Shown piece by piece: positions 1 to 7,308 of a stretch of DNA of 13,620 nucleotides (position 1 is the first letter of the stretch; every line of letters starts with the position of its first letter). Made by a program: the position numbers and the translations under genes. Source of the DNA: Pseudomonadota bacterium. Lineage in GTDB: Bacteria > Pseudomonadota > Alphaproteobacteria > Rhizobiales > Devosiaceae. Under the pieces are notes generated by a model. That model saw only the letters and a list, made by a program, of their open reading frames with translations. It searched no databases and was not told the origin of the DNA. Location: contig JAEYZJ010000111.1 of NCBI GenBank assembly GCA_023430705.1, positions 1 through 13,620 on the forward strand. Reading direction: 5' to 3'.

Positions 1-4
1 CGAA

Positions 5-32
5 TGTCACTTAGCCGTTGCGCTAAGTGACA
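5..32. promoter_or_regulatory. Inverted-repeat operator upstream of the ArsR gene
   Basis: Two perfect 11-bp arms, TGTCACTTAGC (5-15) and GCTAAGTGACA (22-32), flank a 6-nt spacer. A further copy of the left-arm core, ACTTAGCCGT, recurs at 42-51 directly against the start codon of the ArsR gene, 33 bp (about three helical turns) from its first copy at 9-18. Dyad sites overlapping the promoter and start of their own gene are typical of autorepressing ArsR proteins, so this is inferred to be the operator of the arsR-SRPBCC pair. The promoter itself lies at or beyond the window edge. Confidence 0.6.
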
Positions 33-51
33 GATCGCGATACTTAGCCGT

Positions 52-393
52 ATGGCTCAGCAACAATCGCTCGACAGTGTCTTCCTTGCCCTCGCCGACC
101 CGACCCGCCGGGCGGTCATCGCCCGGCTCGGACGGCAATCGGCCAGCGTCAGCGAGCTGGCGGAGCCGTTTGCCATGGCTCTCCCCTCGTTCATGAAGCA
201 CATCGCCGTGCTGGAGAACGCCGGCCTGATCCGCACCGCCAAGCGCGGCCGGGTGAGGACATGCGAGATCGACCGCGACCGGCTGGGGCTGATCGACGGC
301 TGGCTGGCCGAGCAGCGCCGCCTCTGGGAAGGCCGCACCGACCGCCTCGAGGATTTTCTACGCAACACCGAGAACAAGGACGCGACGGAATGA
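52..393 (+). CDS. ArsR/SmtB-family winged-helix transcriptional repressor
   Basis: A 113-residue protein with the opening typical of ArsR repressors (ALADPTRRAVIARL, residues 13-26), followed by the helix-turn-helix: SVSELAEPF near 32-40 and recognition helix SFMKHIAVLENAGLI near 46-60. The basic wing (KRGRVRTCEID) spans about 64-74, and the C-terminal helix (WLAEQRRLWEGRTDRLEDFL) carries the dimer interface. The metal-binding ELCVCD motif of classical ArsR/SmtB sensors is absent, so this is probably not a metal sensor; it belongs to the subgroup paired with SRPBCC proteins. It overlaps the next gene by ATGA, indicating translational coupling. The ATG at 52 directly follows an operator-like half-site and has no strong Shine-Dalgarno sequence. 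The inducer cannot be told from the sequence. Confidence 0.93.
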   Translation: MAQQQSLDSVFLALADPTRRAVIARLGRQSASVSELAEPFAMALPSFMKHIAVLENAGLIRTAKRGRVRTCEIDRDRLGLIDGWLAEQRRLWEGRTDRLEDFLRNTENKDATE

Positions 394-863
394 CTACAAA
401 CGCCGACCTCGACCTGACCATCGACCGCATCATCCGTGCTCCGCGCAACCGCGTCTGGAGCGCATGGACGACACCCGCGAGTTTCGAGCGGTGGTGGATC
501 CCGAGCCCTGCCCTCTGCCGCGTCATCGAGATGGACCTGCACCCCGGCGGCGCGATGGTCACCCGGATGAGCGAGAATGGCGGCGACTTCGCCCCGCACT
601 TCACGGGTTGCTATCTCGCCCTCGACGAGGGTTCTCGGCTCGTCTTCACCAACTCGCTGGTCGCCGGGTGGCGGCCAGCCGAGACGCCGTTCATCACAGC
701 GATCATCACGATGGCCGACCATCCGGAAGGCACTGCCTACCGGGCCCATGTGATGCACAAGAGCCAGTCGGACCGCGCCATGCACGAGGAGCTGGGCTTC
801 TACGACGGCTGGGGCACGGTCGTCGGCCAATTGGCGGCGCTCGTCGAGCGGGAAAACAACTAG
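390..863 (+). CDS. SRPBCC (AHSA1-like, START/Bet v1 fold) domain protein
   Basis: A 157-residue protein spanning one SRPBCC/AHSA1 domain. The family signature is visible: IDRIIRAPRNRVWSAWTTP (residues 11-29), then FERWWIP (32-38), MDLHPGGAMVTRM (48-60), and the C-terminal helix GFYDGWGTVVGQLAALVE (136-153). Members form a hydrophobic-cavity fold and bind small lipophilic ligands; no enzymatic activity is established for this branch. The ATG at 390 was chosen because it overlaps the TGA of the ArsR gene (ATGA) and AAGGA lies a suitable distance upstream; the frame is open further upstream only as a shadow inside arsR. Pairing with an ArsR repressor is a recurrent bacterial arrangement, so the repressor presumably controls this gene. 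The ligand is unknown. Confidence 0.9.
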   Translation: MTTNADLDLTIDRIIRAPRNRVWSAWTTPASFERWWIPSPALCRVIEMDLHPGGAMVTRMSENGGDFAPHFTGCYLALDEGSRLVFTNSLVAGWRPAETPFITAIITMADHPEGTAYRAHVMHKSQSDRAMHEELGFYDGWGTVVGQLAALVERENN

Positions 864-881
864 CCCGCCGCACTGGCTTGG

Positions 882-1238
882 TCAGGCGAGCGGCCAGCCC
901 GGGATGTTCACGGGCCTGCCGGCATACCGGCGGAAGCGATCGGCGGGCACCAGCACCCGATAGGCCAGGTGGAACGCCGTCCACAGGGCCGAGCCCAGCA
1001 TCAGGTAGCCGATGAGGCCGAGAAGGCCGAGCTGCCCCCACACCGAGGGGTTCTGCGCCGTGACCTGGAAAGTCCACGCCCCGAGCACGGCGCAGGCGCC
1101 GCCCGCCGACCAGGACACGGCCCGGAACACGTGCCCGGCCAGACGTGCCGCTGCGGCAGGCAGGAGAGCACGGACGAGGTGCGCTGCGAGGAACGGCAGC
1201 AGGAATACCGACAGGGCCAAGAGCGGAACGAAGGACAT
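882..1238 (-). CDS. Small hypothetical membrane protein, 118 aa
   Basis: Not recognised as a named family. Three hydrophobic stretches suit membrane helices: about residues 4-26 (VPLLALSVFLLPFLAAHLVR), 38-59 (FRAVSWSAGGACAVLGAWTF) and 68-97 (GQLGLLGLIGYLMLGSALWT onward). A basic tail (RFRRYAGRP) follows, suggesting a cytoplasmic C-terminus. The protein has no lysine or glutamate and only one aspartate. The ATG at 1238 opens directly onto the first hydrophobic segment; upstream in frame is only shadow of the DUF2336 gene. A weak GGA lies upstream. The DUF2336 terminator ends only 27 nt before the start codon, so the promoter is unclear. It converges on the SRPBCC gene with an 18-bp gap. That it is a real gene is inferred from the clean membrane pattern. 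Confidence 0.65.
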   Translation of the reverse strand: MSFVPLLALSVFLLPFLAAHLVRALLPAAAARLAGHVFRAVSWSAGGACAVLGAWTFQVTAQNPSVWGQLGLLGLIGYLMLGSALWTAFHLAYRVLVPADRFRRYAGRPVNIPGWPLA

Positions 1239-1265
1239 TCTGTCATCCGGCAGGTTAGCGTCCAG

Positions 1266-1291
1266 AAAAGCGGCGGCACTTCGGCCGCCGC
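1266..1291 (-). terminator. Rho-independent terminator of the DUF2336 gene
   Basis: A perfect 8-bp all-GC stem (GCGGCGGC at 1270-1277, GCCGCCGC at 1284-1291) has a 6-nt loop. Read on the minus strand it is followed at once by TTTTCT (1269-1264). It starts 34 nt past the DUF2336 stop codon, the expected place, and separates that gene from the membrane-protein gene. Confidence 0.75.
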
Positions 1292-1324
1292 AGTGTGAGG
1301 TTCGGTAGACTCTGGAGAGAGGGA

Positions 1325-2455
1325 TCAGGCGGCGCCGACGATGTCCTCGTTGGGCAGGCGGCGCCGGAAGGCATGCGTGCGCCACAGCTCGAAGATGCCG
1401 ACGGCCTCGTCCTTGCTCAGCGCCTCGAAGCGCTTGCGCACGTTCTGCAGGTCCGCCTGACTGGGCAGGTCGCGCCACGGCATGGAGGCGATCATCGCCT
1501 CGAACAGGTCGGGCTGGATCCCGAGGGCGCGAAGCGCCACCGTGATCGCCACATAGTCCTGCATGGCGAGCCACTTCACGAACACTTCCGGCCCGACGCG
1601 CAGCAGCATGGTGAGCGCCGCGGCTGTGTGGTGGCCGTAGCCGAAGCGGGCGAAGCGGATCAGGGCGCGCTCGTCGAGTTGCTTGCGATCCGATAGCGCC
1701 TTGACCTGGTTGTAGGCGACCTTCCACTCTTGGCTGGAGAAGCCCGCGCGGTTGCGCATGCGGTTGTAGACCACCGCCTGCACCTTGCCCACGGTGACCG
1801 GATCGACGCGCGGATCGATCTGCTCGATCGTCTCGCGGACCTTGTCGCCGACGGCGTCGATGCGCGAGCTGAGCGCCTTCCAGTCTATGTCGGTACGGCC
1901 ACGGAGATCGGCGGCAAGCGCGGCATCCTGCGCGGCCCGGCCGGCGAGACGCTCCAGCGCCTGCTCGCCGAGCTCGGCATTGGTATTGCGCACCAGCCGG
2001 ACTACCGAGTCGCCTTCACCGTGCTCGACGATGGCGTCGCCCACGCGCTCGGCCACCTGCTGGCGGCCCGCGATCGCGACGCGATGCGCCTCCGACTGCT
2101 TGGCGATGATCTCGATCAGGTCGTCGTCGTTGAGAACATTCGAGAACTCGAGCAGCGGCTGGGCCACCTCGATCTCGTCATTGGCAAGCTTGACCACCAC
2201 GTTGCCGGGAGCCCGGTCGAGCGGCGCGAGGAGCTTGGCCACATGGGCCCGCGCCTCGGCTTCCACCAGTTCTGCCAGCTGGCACAACACCTCGTCGTAC
2301 TGCGCGACCTGCTCGTCATCGCAGCGATCCGACACATAGGAGTAGAGCTGGGCCATGTTGCGGAACAGCTGTTCGCGTTCCACGATGTTGGAGTCTCCGT
2401 TCAGCACCCTGAACGTCGAGAAGGCCTTGGTCGTACCCTCTTCCATCTCAGTCAT
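1325..2455 (-). CDS. DUF2336 domain-containing protein
   Basis: A 376-residue, largely helical, soluble protein with no signal peptide or membrane segment. The DUF2336 signature sits around residues 112-187: DDLIEIIAKQSEAHRVAIAG, then RVGDAIVEHGEGDSVVRLV, then NTNAELGEQALERLAGRAA and LRGRTDID. These repeating helical pairs resemble HEAT-like alpha-solenoid repeats. The C-terminal part (250-345) is also helical and includes FGYGHHTAAALTMLLRV. The family is found mainly in alphaproteobacteria and its biochemical role is not established; the solenoid suggests protein-protein interaction. The ATG at 2455 is preferred to the one three codons later because GGAGGGAAG sits about 7 nt upstream. The gene has its own terminator, and a 189-bp gap separates it from katG, so it is probably monocistronic. 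No confident promoter was found in that gap. Confidence 0.9.
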   Translation of the reverse strand: MTEMEEGTTKAFSTFRVLNGDSNIVEREQLFRNMAQLYSYVSDRCDDEQVAQYDEVLCQLAELVEAEARAHVAKLLAPLDRAPGNVVVKLANDEIEVAQPLLEFSNVLNDDDLIEIIAKQSEAHRVAIAGRQQVAERVGDAIVEHGEGDSVVRLVRNTNAELGEQALERLAGRAAQDAALAADLRGRTDIDWKALSSRIDAVGDKVRETIEQIDPRVDPVTVGKVQAVVYNRMRNRAGFSSQEWKVAYNQVKALSDRKQLDERALIRFARFGYGHHTAAALTMLLRVGPEVFVKWLAMQDYVAITVALRALGIQPDLFEAMIASMPWRDLPSQADLQNVRKRFEALSKDEAVGIFELWRTHAFRRRLPNEDIVGAA

Positions 2456-2595
2456 GTCACTTCCCTCCGGCTTCTGCCGACGTATGGCGCAGATTTGCCG
2501 GGGAGTTCGATGGATGCGCTGAAGGTAGGCGCACGTGTTTGAATCAAATGCGACGCGAAATGGAAGGTCTCGTTAAGGTTCTTGTTCCTCTGACG

Positions 2596-2624
2596 AAAAG
2601 GGGCGGGCCTCTCGGCCCGCCCCT
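2596..2624 (-). terminator. Rho-independent terminator of katG
   Basis: A perfect 11-bp stem (AGGGGCGGGCC at 2599-2609 and GGCCCGCCCCT at 2614-2624) with a TCTC loop on the plus strand. On the minus strand it is followed by TTTT (the first T also closes the stem), and it begins 20 nt after the katG stop codon. The stem and position make this the clearest terminator in the window. Confidence 0.88.
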
Positions 2625-2644
2625 GACGTTCCGTATGCCTCGGA

Positions 2645-4834
2645 TCAGGTGAGGTCGAACCGGTCGGCGTTCATTACCTTGGTCCAGGCGGCGACGAAGT
2701 CGTCGGCGAACTTCTGGATGGCATCGGCCTGGCCGTAGACCTCGGCCAGCGCCCGCAGCTGCGAGTGCGAACCGAAGATCAGGTCGGCGCGGGTCGCGGT
2801 CCAGCGCGGCTCGCCGGTGACACGATCGACTCCCTGGTAGACGCTATGGTCCTCCGACGCCGGCTTCCACCTGGTCGCCATGTCGAGCAGGTTGACGAAG
2901 AAGTCGTTCGTCAGCTGCTCGGGCCGATCGGTGAACACGCCGTGCTGCGGATTGCCCGCCTTCAGCACGCGCAGCCCGCCCACCAGCACCGTCATCTCCG
3001 GGGCGCTGAGGCCGAGCAACTGAGCCTTGTCGACCAGCGCTGACTCGGGCGAAAGCCGCTGCGGTCCGCGATAGTAGTTGCGGAACCCGTCGGCAGTCGG
3101 CTCGAGCCACTGGAAGGACTCGACGTCGGTCTGTTCGGCCGACGCGTCCATGCGGCCCGGGGTGAACGGGACGTTGACCGCAAGCCCGGCCTCCCGTGCT
3201 GCCTTCTCGATGCCCACGCCGCCGGCGAGGACGATCAGGTCGGCAAGGGATACCCTGCGGGCCCCGGTCTGCGCTGCGTTGAACTCGGCCTGGATGCCTT
3301 CCAGAACGCCCAGCACGCGGGCCAGTTGCTCGGGCTGGTTGGCTTCCCAGTCCTTCTGCGGCGCCAGCCGGATGCGGGCGCCATTGGCGCCGCCGCGCAT
3401 GTCCGAGCCACGGAAGGTCGAGGCCGATGCCCAGGCGGTCGAGACCAGCTCCGAGACCGAGAGGCCCGAGGCCAGGATCCTGGCCTTGAGCCCGGCGATG
3501 TCGACTTCGTCGACGACCGGATGGTCGAGCGCCGGGATCGGGTCCTGCCAGATCAGGTCTTCGGCCGGAACTTCCGGACCGAGATACCGGACCTTGGGGC
3601 CCATGTCGCGGTGGGTCAGCTTGAACCAGGCCCGCGCGAAGGCATCGGCGAACTCGTCCGGGTTCTCGAGGAACCGGCGGGCGATCTTCTCGTACTCCGG
3701 GTCGAAGCGGAGCGCGAGGTCCGAGGTCAGCATGGCCGGGGCCTGCCGCTTCTCGGGATCATGCGCGTCGGGAACCGTGTTGGCACCCATGCCGTGCTTG
3801 GGAACCCACTGATGCGCGCCGGCGGGGCTCTTGGTCAGCTCCCACTCGTAACCGAAGAGGTTCCAGAGGAAGTTGTTGCTCCACTTGGTCGGCGTCGTGG
3901 TCCAGGTGACCTCGAGGCCGGAGCCGATGGTGTCGCCCCCCTTGCCCGTGCCGAACCTGTTCTCCCAGCCGAGACCCTGCGCCTCGATGCCGGCCGCTTC
4001 CGGCTCGGCGCCGACATTGTCGGCCGGACCCGCACCGTGGGTCTTGCCGAAGGTGTGGCCGCCGGCGATCAGCGCCACGGTCTCGTAGTCGTTCATCGCC
4101 ATGCGCGCGAAGGTGTCGCGGATGTCGCGCGCCGACGCGAGCGGGTCAGGATTGCCACCCGGGCCTTCCGGATTGACGTAGATGAGGCCCATCTGGACCG
4201 CCGCCAGCGGGCTCTCGAGCTTGCGGTCCTCGCTGTAGCGCTCGGTGTCGGCGAGCCACTCGCCTTCCTGGCCCCAGTAGATGTCGAGTTCGGGTTCCCA
4301 GGTGTCGGCACGTCCGCCGGCGAAACCGAAAGTCTTGAAGCCCATCGATTCGAGCGCGACGTTGCCGGTGAGGATGAAGAGATCGGCCCACGAGATGCGG
4401 TTGCCGTACTTGCGCTTGATCGGCCAGAGCAGACGGCGCGCCTTGTCCAGGTTGACGTTGTCGGGCCACGAGTTGAGCGGTGCGAAGCGCTGCTGTCCGC
4501 TGCCGCCGCCGCCGCGGCCATCCTGCACGCGGTAGGTGCCGGCCGAGTGCCACGCCATGCGGATCATCAGCGGACCGTAGTGACCGAAGTCGGCCGGCCA
4601 CCAGTCCTGCGAATCGGTCATGAGCGCCTTGAGGTCGGCCTTGAGTCCCTCATAGTCGAGCTTTTCGAACTCCTGCGCATAGTCGAAGGCCGAACCCATC
4701 GGGTTGGACAGCGCCGTGTGCTGGTGCAGGATCGACAGGTCCAGCTGATGCGGCCACCAGTCGCGATTGCCGCGCCCCGATTTCGCATGGGGGACCGGGC
4801 ACTTCCCCGTTCCACCTTCCGTCGCTGCTTCCAT
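2645..4834 (-). CDS. katG: Bifunctional catalase-peroxidase KatG
   Basis: A 729-residue haem peroxidase of the usual KatG length, removing hydrogen peroxide by catalase and peroxidase reactions in the cytoplasm. The active-site set is complete, judged by position and spacing against Mycobacterium tuberculosis KatG. Distal residues are R92, W95 and H96 in IRMAWHSAGTYR. W95, Y219 (in MGLIYVNPEGP) and M245 (in FARMAMND) would form the Met-Tyr-Trp adduct needed for catalase activity. The proximal histidine is H260 in AGGHTFGKTHG, with W311 and D372 behind it. R409 (HRDMGP) matches the mobile arginine and S305 matches the serine altered in isoniazid resistance. The C-terminal haem-less half is present. 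The ATG at 4834 follows AGGAG by 7 nt and opens into a typical KatG N-terminus (MEAATEGGTGKCPV); the longer frame upstream is antisense to oxyR. Divergent from oxyR with a 97-bp gap, so OxyR control is very likely. Confidence 0.98.
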   Translation of the reverse strand: MEAATEGGTGKCPVPHAKSGRGNRDWWPHQLDLSILHQHTALSNPMGSAFDYAQEFEKLDYEGLKADLKALMTDSQDWWPADFGHYGPLMIRMAWHSAGTYRVQDGRGGGGSGQQRFAPLNSWPDNVNLDKARRLLWPIKRKYGNRISWADLFILTGNVALESMGFKTFGFAGGRADTWEPELDIYWGQEGEWLADTERYSEDRKLESPLAAVQMGLIYVNPEGPGGNPDPLASARDIRDTFARMAMNDYETVALIAGGHTFGKTHGAGPADNVGAEPEAAGIEAQGLGWENRFGTGKGGDTIGSGLEVTWTTTPTKWSNNFLWNLFGYEWELTKSPAGAHQWVPKHGMGANTVPDAHDPEKRQAPAMLTSDLALRFDPEYEKIARRFLENPDEFADAFARAWFKLTHRDMGPKVRYLGPEVPAEDLIWQDPIPALDHPVVDEVDIAGLKARILASGLSVSELVSTAWASASTFRGSDMRGGANGARIRLAPQKDWEANQPEQLARVLGVLEGIQAEFNAAQTGARRVSLADLIVLAGGVGIEKAAREAGLAVNVPFTPGRMDASAEQTDVESFQWLEPTADGFRNYYRGPQRLSPESALVDKAQLLGLSAPEMTVLVGGLRVLKAGNPQHGVFTDRPEQLTNDFFVNLLDMATRWKPASEDHSVYQGVDRVTGEPRWTATRADLIFGSHSQLRALAEVYGQADAIQKFADDFVAAWTKVMNADRFDLT

Positions 4835-4896
4835 CAGTTTTCTCCTAGTCTGGTGTCTGTCGTGGGGGTTGTGACTCAGCCCACGAGATAAGGCAA

Positions 4897-4939
4897 GTTG
4901 ATTACCCTTCTCGATGTGATAAGCATCAGTTATGATCAC
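4897..4939. promoter_or_regulatory. Candidate OxyR binding site in the katG-oxyR intergenic region
   Basis: The block GTGATAA (4916-4922), 7 nt, then TTAT (4930-4933) and ATCAC (4935-4939) is a near-palindrome matching the half-operator ATAG-N7-CTAT in spacing, with T-N11-A symmetry typical of LysR regulators. Shifting 22 bp upstream, the expected second half (4897-4911) is only a weak match. Another partial copy (ATAA-N7-TGAT) lies at 4888-4902. The strong half overlaps the oxyR start codon, which fits autorepression of oxyR together with activation of katG. The assignment rests on known OxyR consensus geometry; binding is inferred. Confidence 0.45.
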
Positions 4940-5834
4940 GCTCAGGCAGATGCAATATGCGGAGGCACTCGCCGTGACCGGCCATTTCGGTCGGGCCGCC
5001 GAGCGCTGCCACGTTACCCAGCCCGGACTCAGCCAGCAGATCCGGCAACTCGAGGAGCACTGCGGAGCCCCCCTGTTCGACCGGTTGGGCAAGTCGGTGC
5101 AACTCACTCCACTCGGGCGGGAATTCATCGATCGCGTGCGGTCGATCCTCCATCAGACCGAGGCGCTGGAGCTGTTCCTCGCCAGCCAGCATGGACAGCC
5201 GGGCCGCCCCCTCCGCCTCGGCGTCATCCCCACGGTGGCGCCTTACCTGCTGCCCCACGCCTTCCCCGCCCTGCAGCGCGAGCTTCCCGGCGTGCGCTTC
5301 GTCGTCTCCGAAAGCCGCACCGACACGCTGGTCGACGCGCTCGGCAGCGGGGCGCTGGACCTGGCGCTCATCGCCAGCGAACCCCGGCCCGGCGGGCCGC
5401 GCCTCATGGTCGCGCCGCTCTTCGAGGATCCGTTCGTCCTTGCCACGGGTCCGGAGGACGAGGTGGCAAGCCCGGTGCCGCTCGACGGCATCGACGGCAC
5501 GCGCATGCTCCTCCTCGACGAAGGCCACTGCTTCCGCGACCAGGCGATCGCCGCCTGCGGTCTCGGCCACGATGAGGCCGGCCGCACGTTCGCGGCGACA
5601 TCGCTGTCGACGATCGTGGAGTTCGTGGCGAACGGCCAGGGCGTGACGCTGCTGCCCCAGATCGCGCTGCGCAAGGAGGCGTCGGAGCGCATCCGCATCC
5701 ATCCGCTGCAATCGCCCGGCGCCTCCCGCCAGCTGCGGCTGGTTTGGCGCGAGGCCTCGCCGTTCCAGAAGGTGTTCGAGAGCGTGGCCGAGACGATCCG
5801 GAACGCCCGCCCCGCTCATGCGCCGGCCGGATAG
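4932..5834 (+). CDS. oxyR: Hydrogen-peroxide-sensing LysR-type regulator OxyR
   Basis: A 300-residue LysR-family activator. The N-terminal helix-turn-helix (FGRAAERCHVTQPGLSQQIR, about residues 19-38) is followed by the linker helix and the co-inducer domain (from LRLGVIPTVAPYLLPHAFP). The redox site is explicit: C200 in LLLDEGHCFRDQ and C209 in AIAACG keep the nine-residue spacing of E. coli C199 and C208, which form the disulfide that switches OxyR on. ATSLSTIVEFVANGQGVTLLP near 222-243 is also OxyR-typical. The ATG at 4932 is the first start after an in-frame TAA (4920-4922) and aligns with the E. coli N-terminus, yet no Shine-Dalgarno sequence is visible and the codon lies within the candidate operator. 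It diverges from katG, its expected target, and its 3' end overlaps the MOSC gene tail to tail by 19 bp. Confidence 0.95.
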   Translation: MITLRQMQYAEALAVTGHFGRAAERCHVTQPGLSQQIRQLEEHCGAPLFDRLGKSVQLTPLGREFIDRVRSILHQTEALELFLASQHGQPGRPLRLGVIPTVAPYLLPHAFPALQRELPGVRFVVSESRTDTLVDALGSGALDLALIASEPRPGGPRLMVAPLFEDPFVLATGPEDEVASPVPLDGIDGTRMLLLDEGHCFRDQAIAACGLGHDEAGRTFAATSLSTIVEFVANGQGVTLLPQIALRKEASERIRIHPLQSPGASRQLRLVWREASPFQKVFESVAETIRNARPAHAPAG

Positions 5835-6403
5835 GCGAGCTGCCTCCAGGTCCGCAGCCTGACCTCGTCGCCGGGCCGGATGACGCCTTCGCGCTCGACC
5901 CAGCCGACGAGCCCGCGCTTGTCCGCCGCCGCCTTCACGAAGGCGAACTCCACGTCCTTGCGGTCCGGGTGATGCCGCACGATCGAGCCGCCGGATTTCC
6001 GGCACGGCCCGTTGTCGCCGTCGATCCGGATCGTCGCGCCGCTCGGGAACATCAGCATGGTCCGGGGCGGCAGGCGGCTGAAGTGCGGGATACCCGAAAG
6101 CGCGAGGTTGGCGCCGATCCACTCTGCCGGGATGGCCGGCAGGCCGAGCGCGGCCGCAACCTCCGCCAGTTCCTCGACCGAAAGGATGGAGAGTTGCCGC
6201 TCGTTGCGCATCGGCGTGCCGCGCGGATACCAGGGCTCGCGCGGCCCGCTCGGCCGCACCAGTCCCTCGTGCCGGTCGCCCGCGACGCCCGCATAGGTGA
6301 GGACGAGCTCGGACCGCGGCGAGGACTCGACTGCGTCGCTCTCGACGACGAACACGCCCTCGACACGGCCGCTGAGGGTAAGGGCCGGCATCTCATCGAT
6401 CAT
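5816..6403 (-). CDS. MOSC domain-containing protein
   Basis: A 195-residue stand-alone MOSC (molybdenum cofactor sulfurase C-terminal) protein. Supporting features are AGVAGDRHEGLVRPSG (residues 38-53), with the GDRH-x-G motif, ILSVEELAEV (73-82), the stretch IPAEWIGANLALSGI (91-105), and the conserved cysteine C134 in GDNGPCRKSG with R143-H145 shortly after. MOSC domains handle sulfur or N-hydroxylated substrates with molybdenum cofactor; the substrate of this short form is not known. The ATG at 6403 was chosen because it overlaps the rarD stop codon (ATGA) and GGAG lies about 9 nt upstream; an internal ATG four codons later is possible. It is co-transcribed with rarD, while its 3' end runs 19 bp into the convergent oxyR gene. 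Confidence 0.88.
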   Translation of the reverse strand: MIDEMPALTLSGRVEGVFVVESDAVESSPRSELVLTYAGVAGDRHEGLVRPSGPREPWYPRGTPMRNERQLSILSVEELAEVAAALGLPAIPAEWIGANLALSGIPHFSRLPPRTMLMFPSGATIRIDGDNGPCRKSGGSIVRHHPDRKDVEFAFVKAAADKRGLVGWVEREGVIRPGDEVRLRTWRQLAYPAGA

Positions 6404-7308
6404 GCTTCCGCTCTCCGCCGGCGCACCACCGAATCCGTGGTGTAGACCACCAGCGACAGCCAGATTAGTGCAAAGCTGGCGAGGCGTATGCCGTTGAGAT
6501 GCTCGCCGAACAGCGTGATCGCCAGCACGAACTGGATCGATGGCGAGACGTATTGCAGCATGCCCATGGTGGTCAGCCGCAACCGCTGCACGGCAAAGGC
6601 GAACAGCAGCAGCGGCAGGGCGGTGCCCGGCCCGGTGAGCATCAGCAGGAACAGCGTGTAGGGATCGCCATGCACCCCGACGCCGCCCTCGAGCGCGAAC
6701 GTCACGAGCAGGTAGGCGAGAGCGACCGGCGACAGCAGCAGCGTCTCGACGAACAGACCGGAAATGGAGGACGCCTGCGCCGTCTTCCTCAGATAGCCGT
6801 AGAGCGCGAAGGTGAACGCCAGTCCGAGCGCGATGTACGGGATGCCTCCCAGGCCCACGGCCTGGATGCCGATGGCCACCGTGGCGATCGCGACCGAGAC
6901 GGTCTGCCAGCGGTTGAGGCGCTCGCCGAGGAGGAGCATGCCGACCGCAATGTTGACCAGCGGATTGATGAAGTAGCCGAAGCTCGCCTCGAGCACCTGG
7001 TTGGTCTCGACGGCATAGACGTAGATCAGCCAGTTGGCCGCCAGCACGAAGGCGGCGATCGCCATGGAGCGGACCGCCTTCCAGTCGCGCAGGATGGCGC
7101 GCACCTCGGCCGTACGGCCGCCGACGATCATGATGATCCCGACCAGCAGGAGCGTCCACAGCGTCCGGTCGGCGACGAGCGTCACGGCCCCGACATGGCG
7201 CATGAGGCTGAACAGGATCGGCAGGAAGCCCCAAAGCAGGTAGCAGGCAAGGCCCGCCACGAGGCCGGTATCGGCGCGGCGCTGTTCGCTGGAGGTGATG
7301 GAAACCAA
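6400..7308 (-). CDS. rarD: EamA/DMT-superfamily transporter, RarD type
   Basis: A 302-residue polytopic inner-membrane protein with about ten hydrophobic helices in two EamA halves, close to the length of E. coli RarD. The RarD hallmark ETNQVLEASFGYFINPLVNI lies near residues 101-120, followed by GMLLLGERLNRWQ, and LRLTTMGMLQYVSPSIQFVL occupies the second half. RarD proteins belong to the drug/metabolite transporter superfamily; the name comes from the E. coli chloramphenicol-sensitivity annotation and the true substrate is unknown. The first helix begins around residue 15, and no ATG precedes it. The frame is open to a TAG 45 nt upstream, and the best start is a TTG at 7308 with only a weak GAAAG upstream. 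It overlaps the MOSC gene by ATGA. Confidence 0.92.
   Translation of the reverse strand: MVSITSSEQRRADTGLVAGLACYLLWGFLPILFSLMRHVGAVTLVADRTLWTLLLVGIIMIVGGRTAEVRAILRDWKAVRSMAIAAFVLAANWLIYVYAVETNQVLEASFGYFINPLVNIAVGMLLLGERLNRWQTVSVAIATVAIGIQAVGLGGIPYIALGLAFTFALYGYLRKTAQASSISGLFVETLLLSPVALAYLLVTFALEGGVGVHGDPYTLFLLMLTGPGTALPLLLFAFAVQRLRLTTMGMLQYVSPSIQFVLAITLFGEHLNGIRLASFALIWLSLVVYTTDSVVRRRRAEA

Noticed and set aside
34..42. ATCGCGATA near the ArsR start, resembling the TATCGCGATA boxes of the OhrR-like region.
   Set aside because: ATCGCGAT is common in high-GC alphaproteobacterial DNA, it is one base short of the box, and there is no functional link between the two loci.
2564..2588. GGAAC-N16-CCTT on the minus strand before the DUF2336 gene, resembling an EcfG general-stress promoter (GGAAC-N16/17-CGTT).
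   Set aside because: The -10 part misses one of four bases and the -35 abuts the katG terminator; too weak to annotate without transcript data.
4861..4885. CGTGGG...CCCACG dyad in the katG leader.
   Set aside because: Arms are only 6 bp with a 13-nt spacer and there is no T-tract or ribosome site within; not strong enough to call.
3326..4891. 521-codon open frame on the plus strand, antisense to katG.
   Set aside because: It is a high-GC shadow of katG, with Arg/Val/Glu-rich low-complexity protein and no recognisable domain.
4835..5128. In-frame N-terminal extension of katG by 98 residues.
   Set aside because: It is antisense to the oxyR coding sequence, carries no KatG motif, and the ATG at 4834 has a good AGGAG ribosome binding site and the standard KatG N-terminus.
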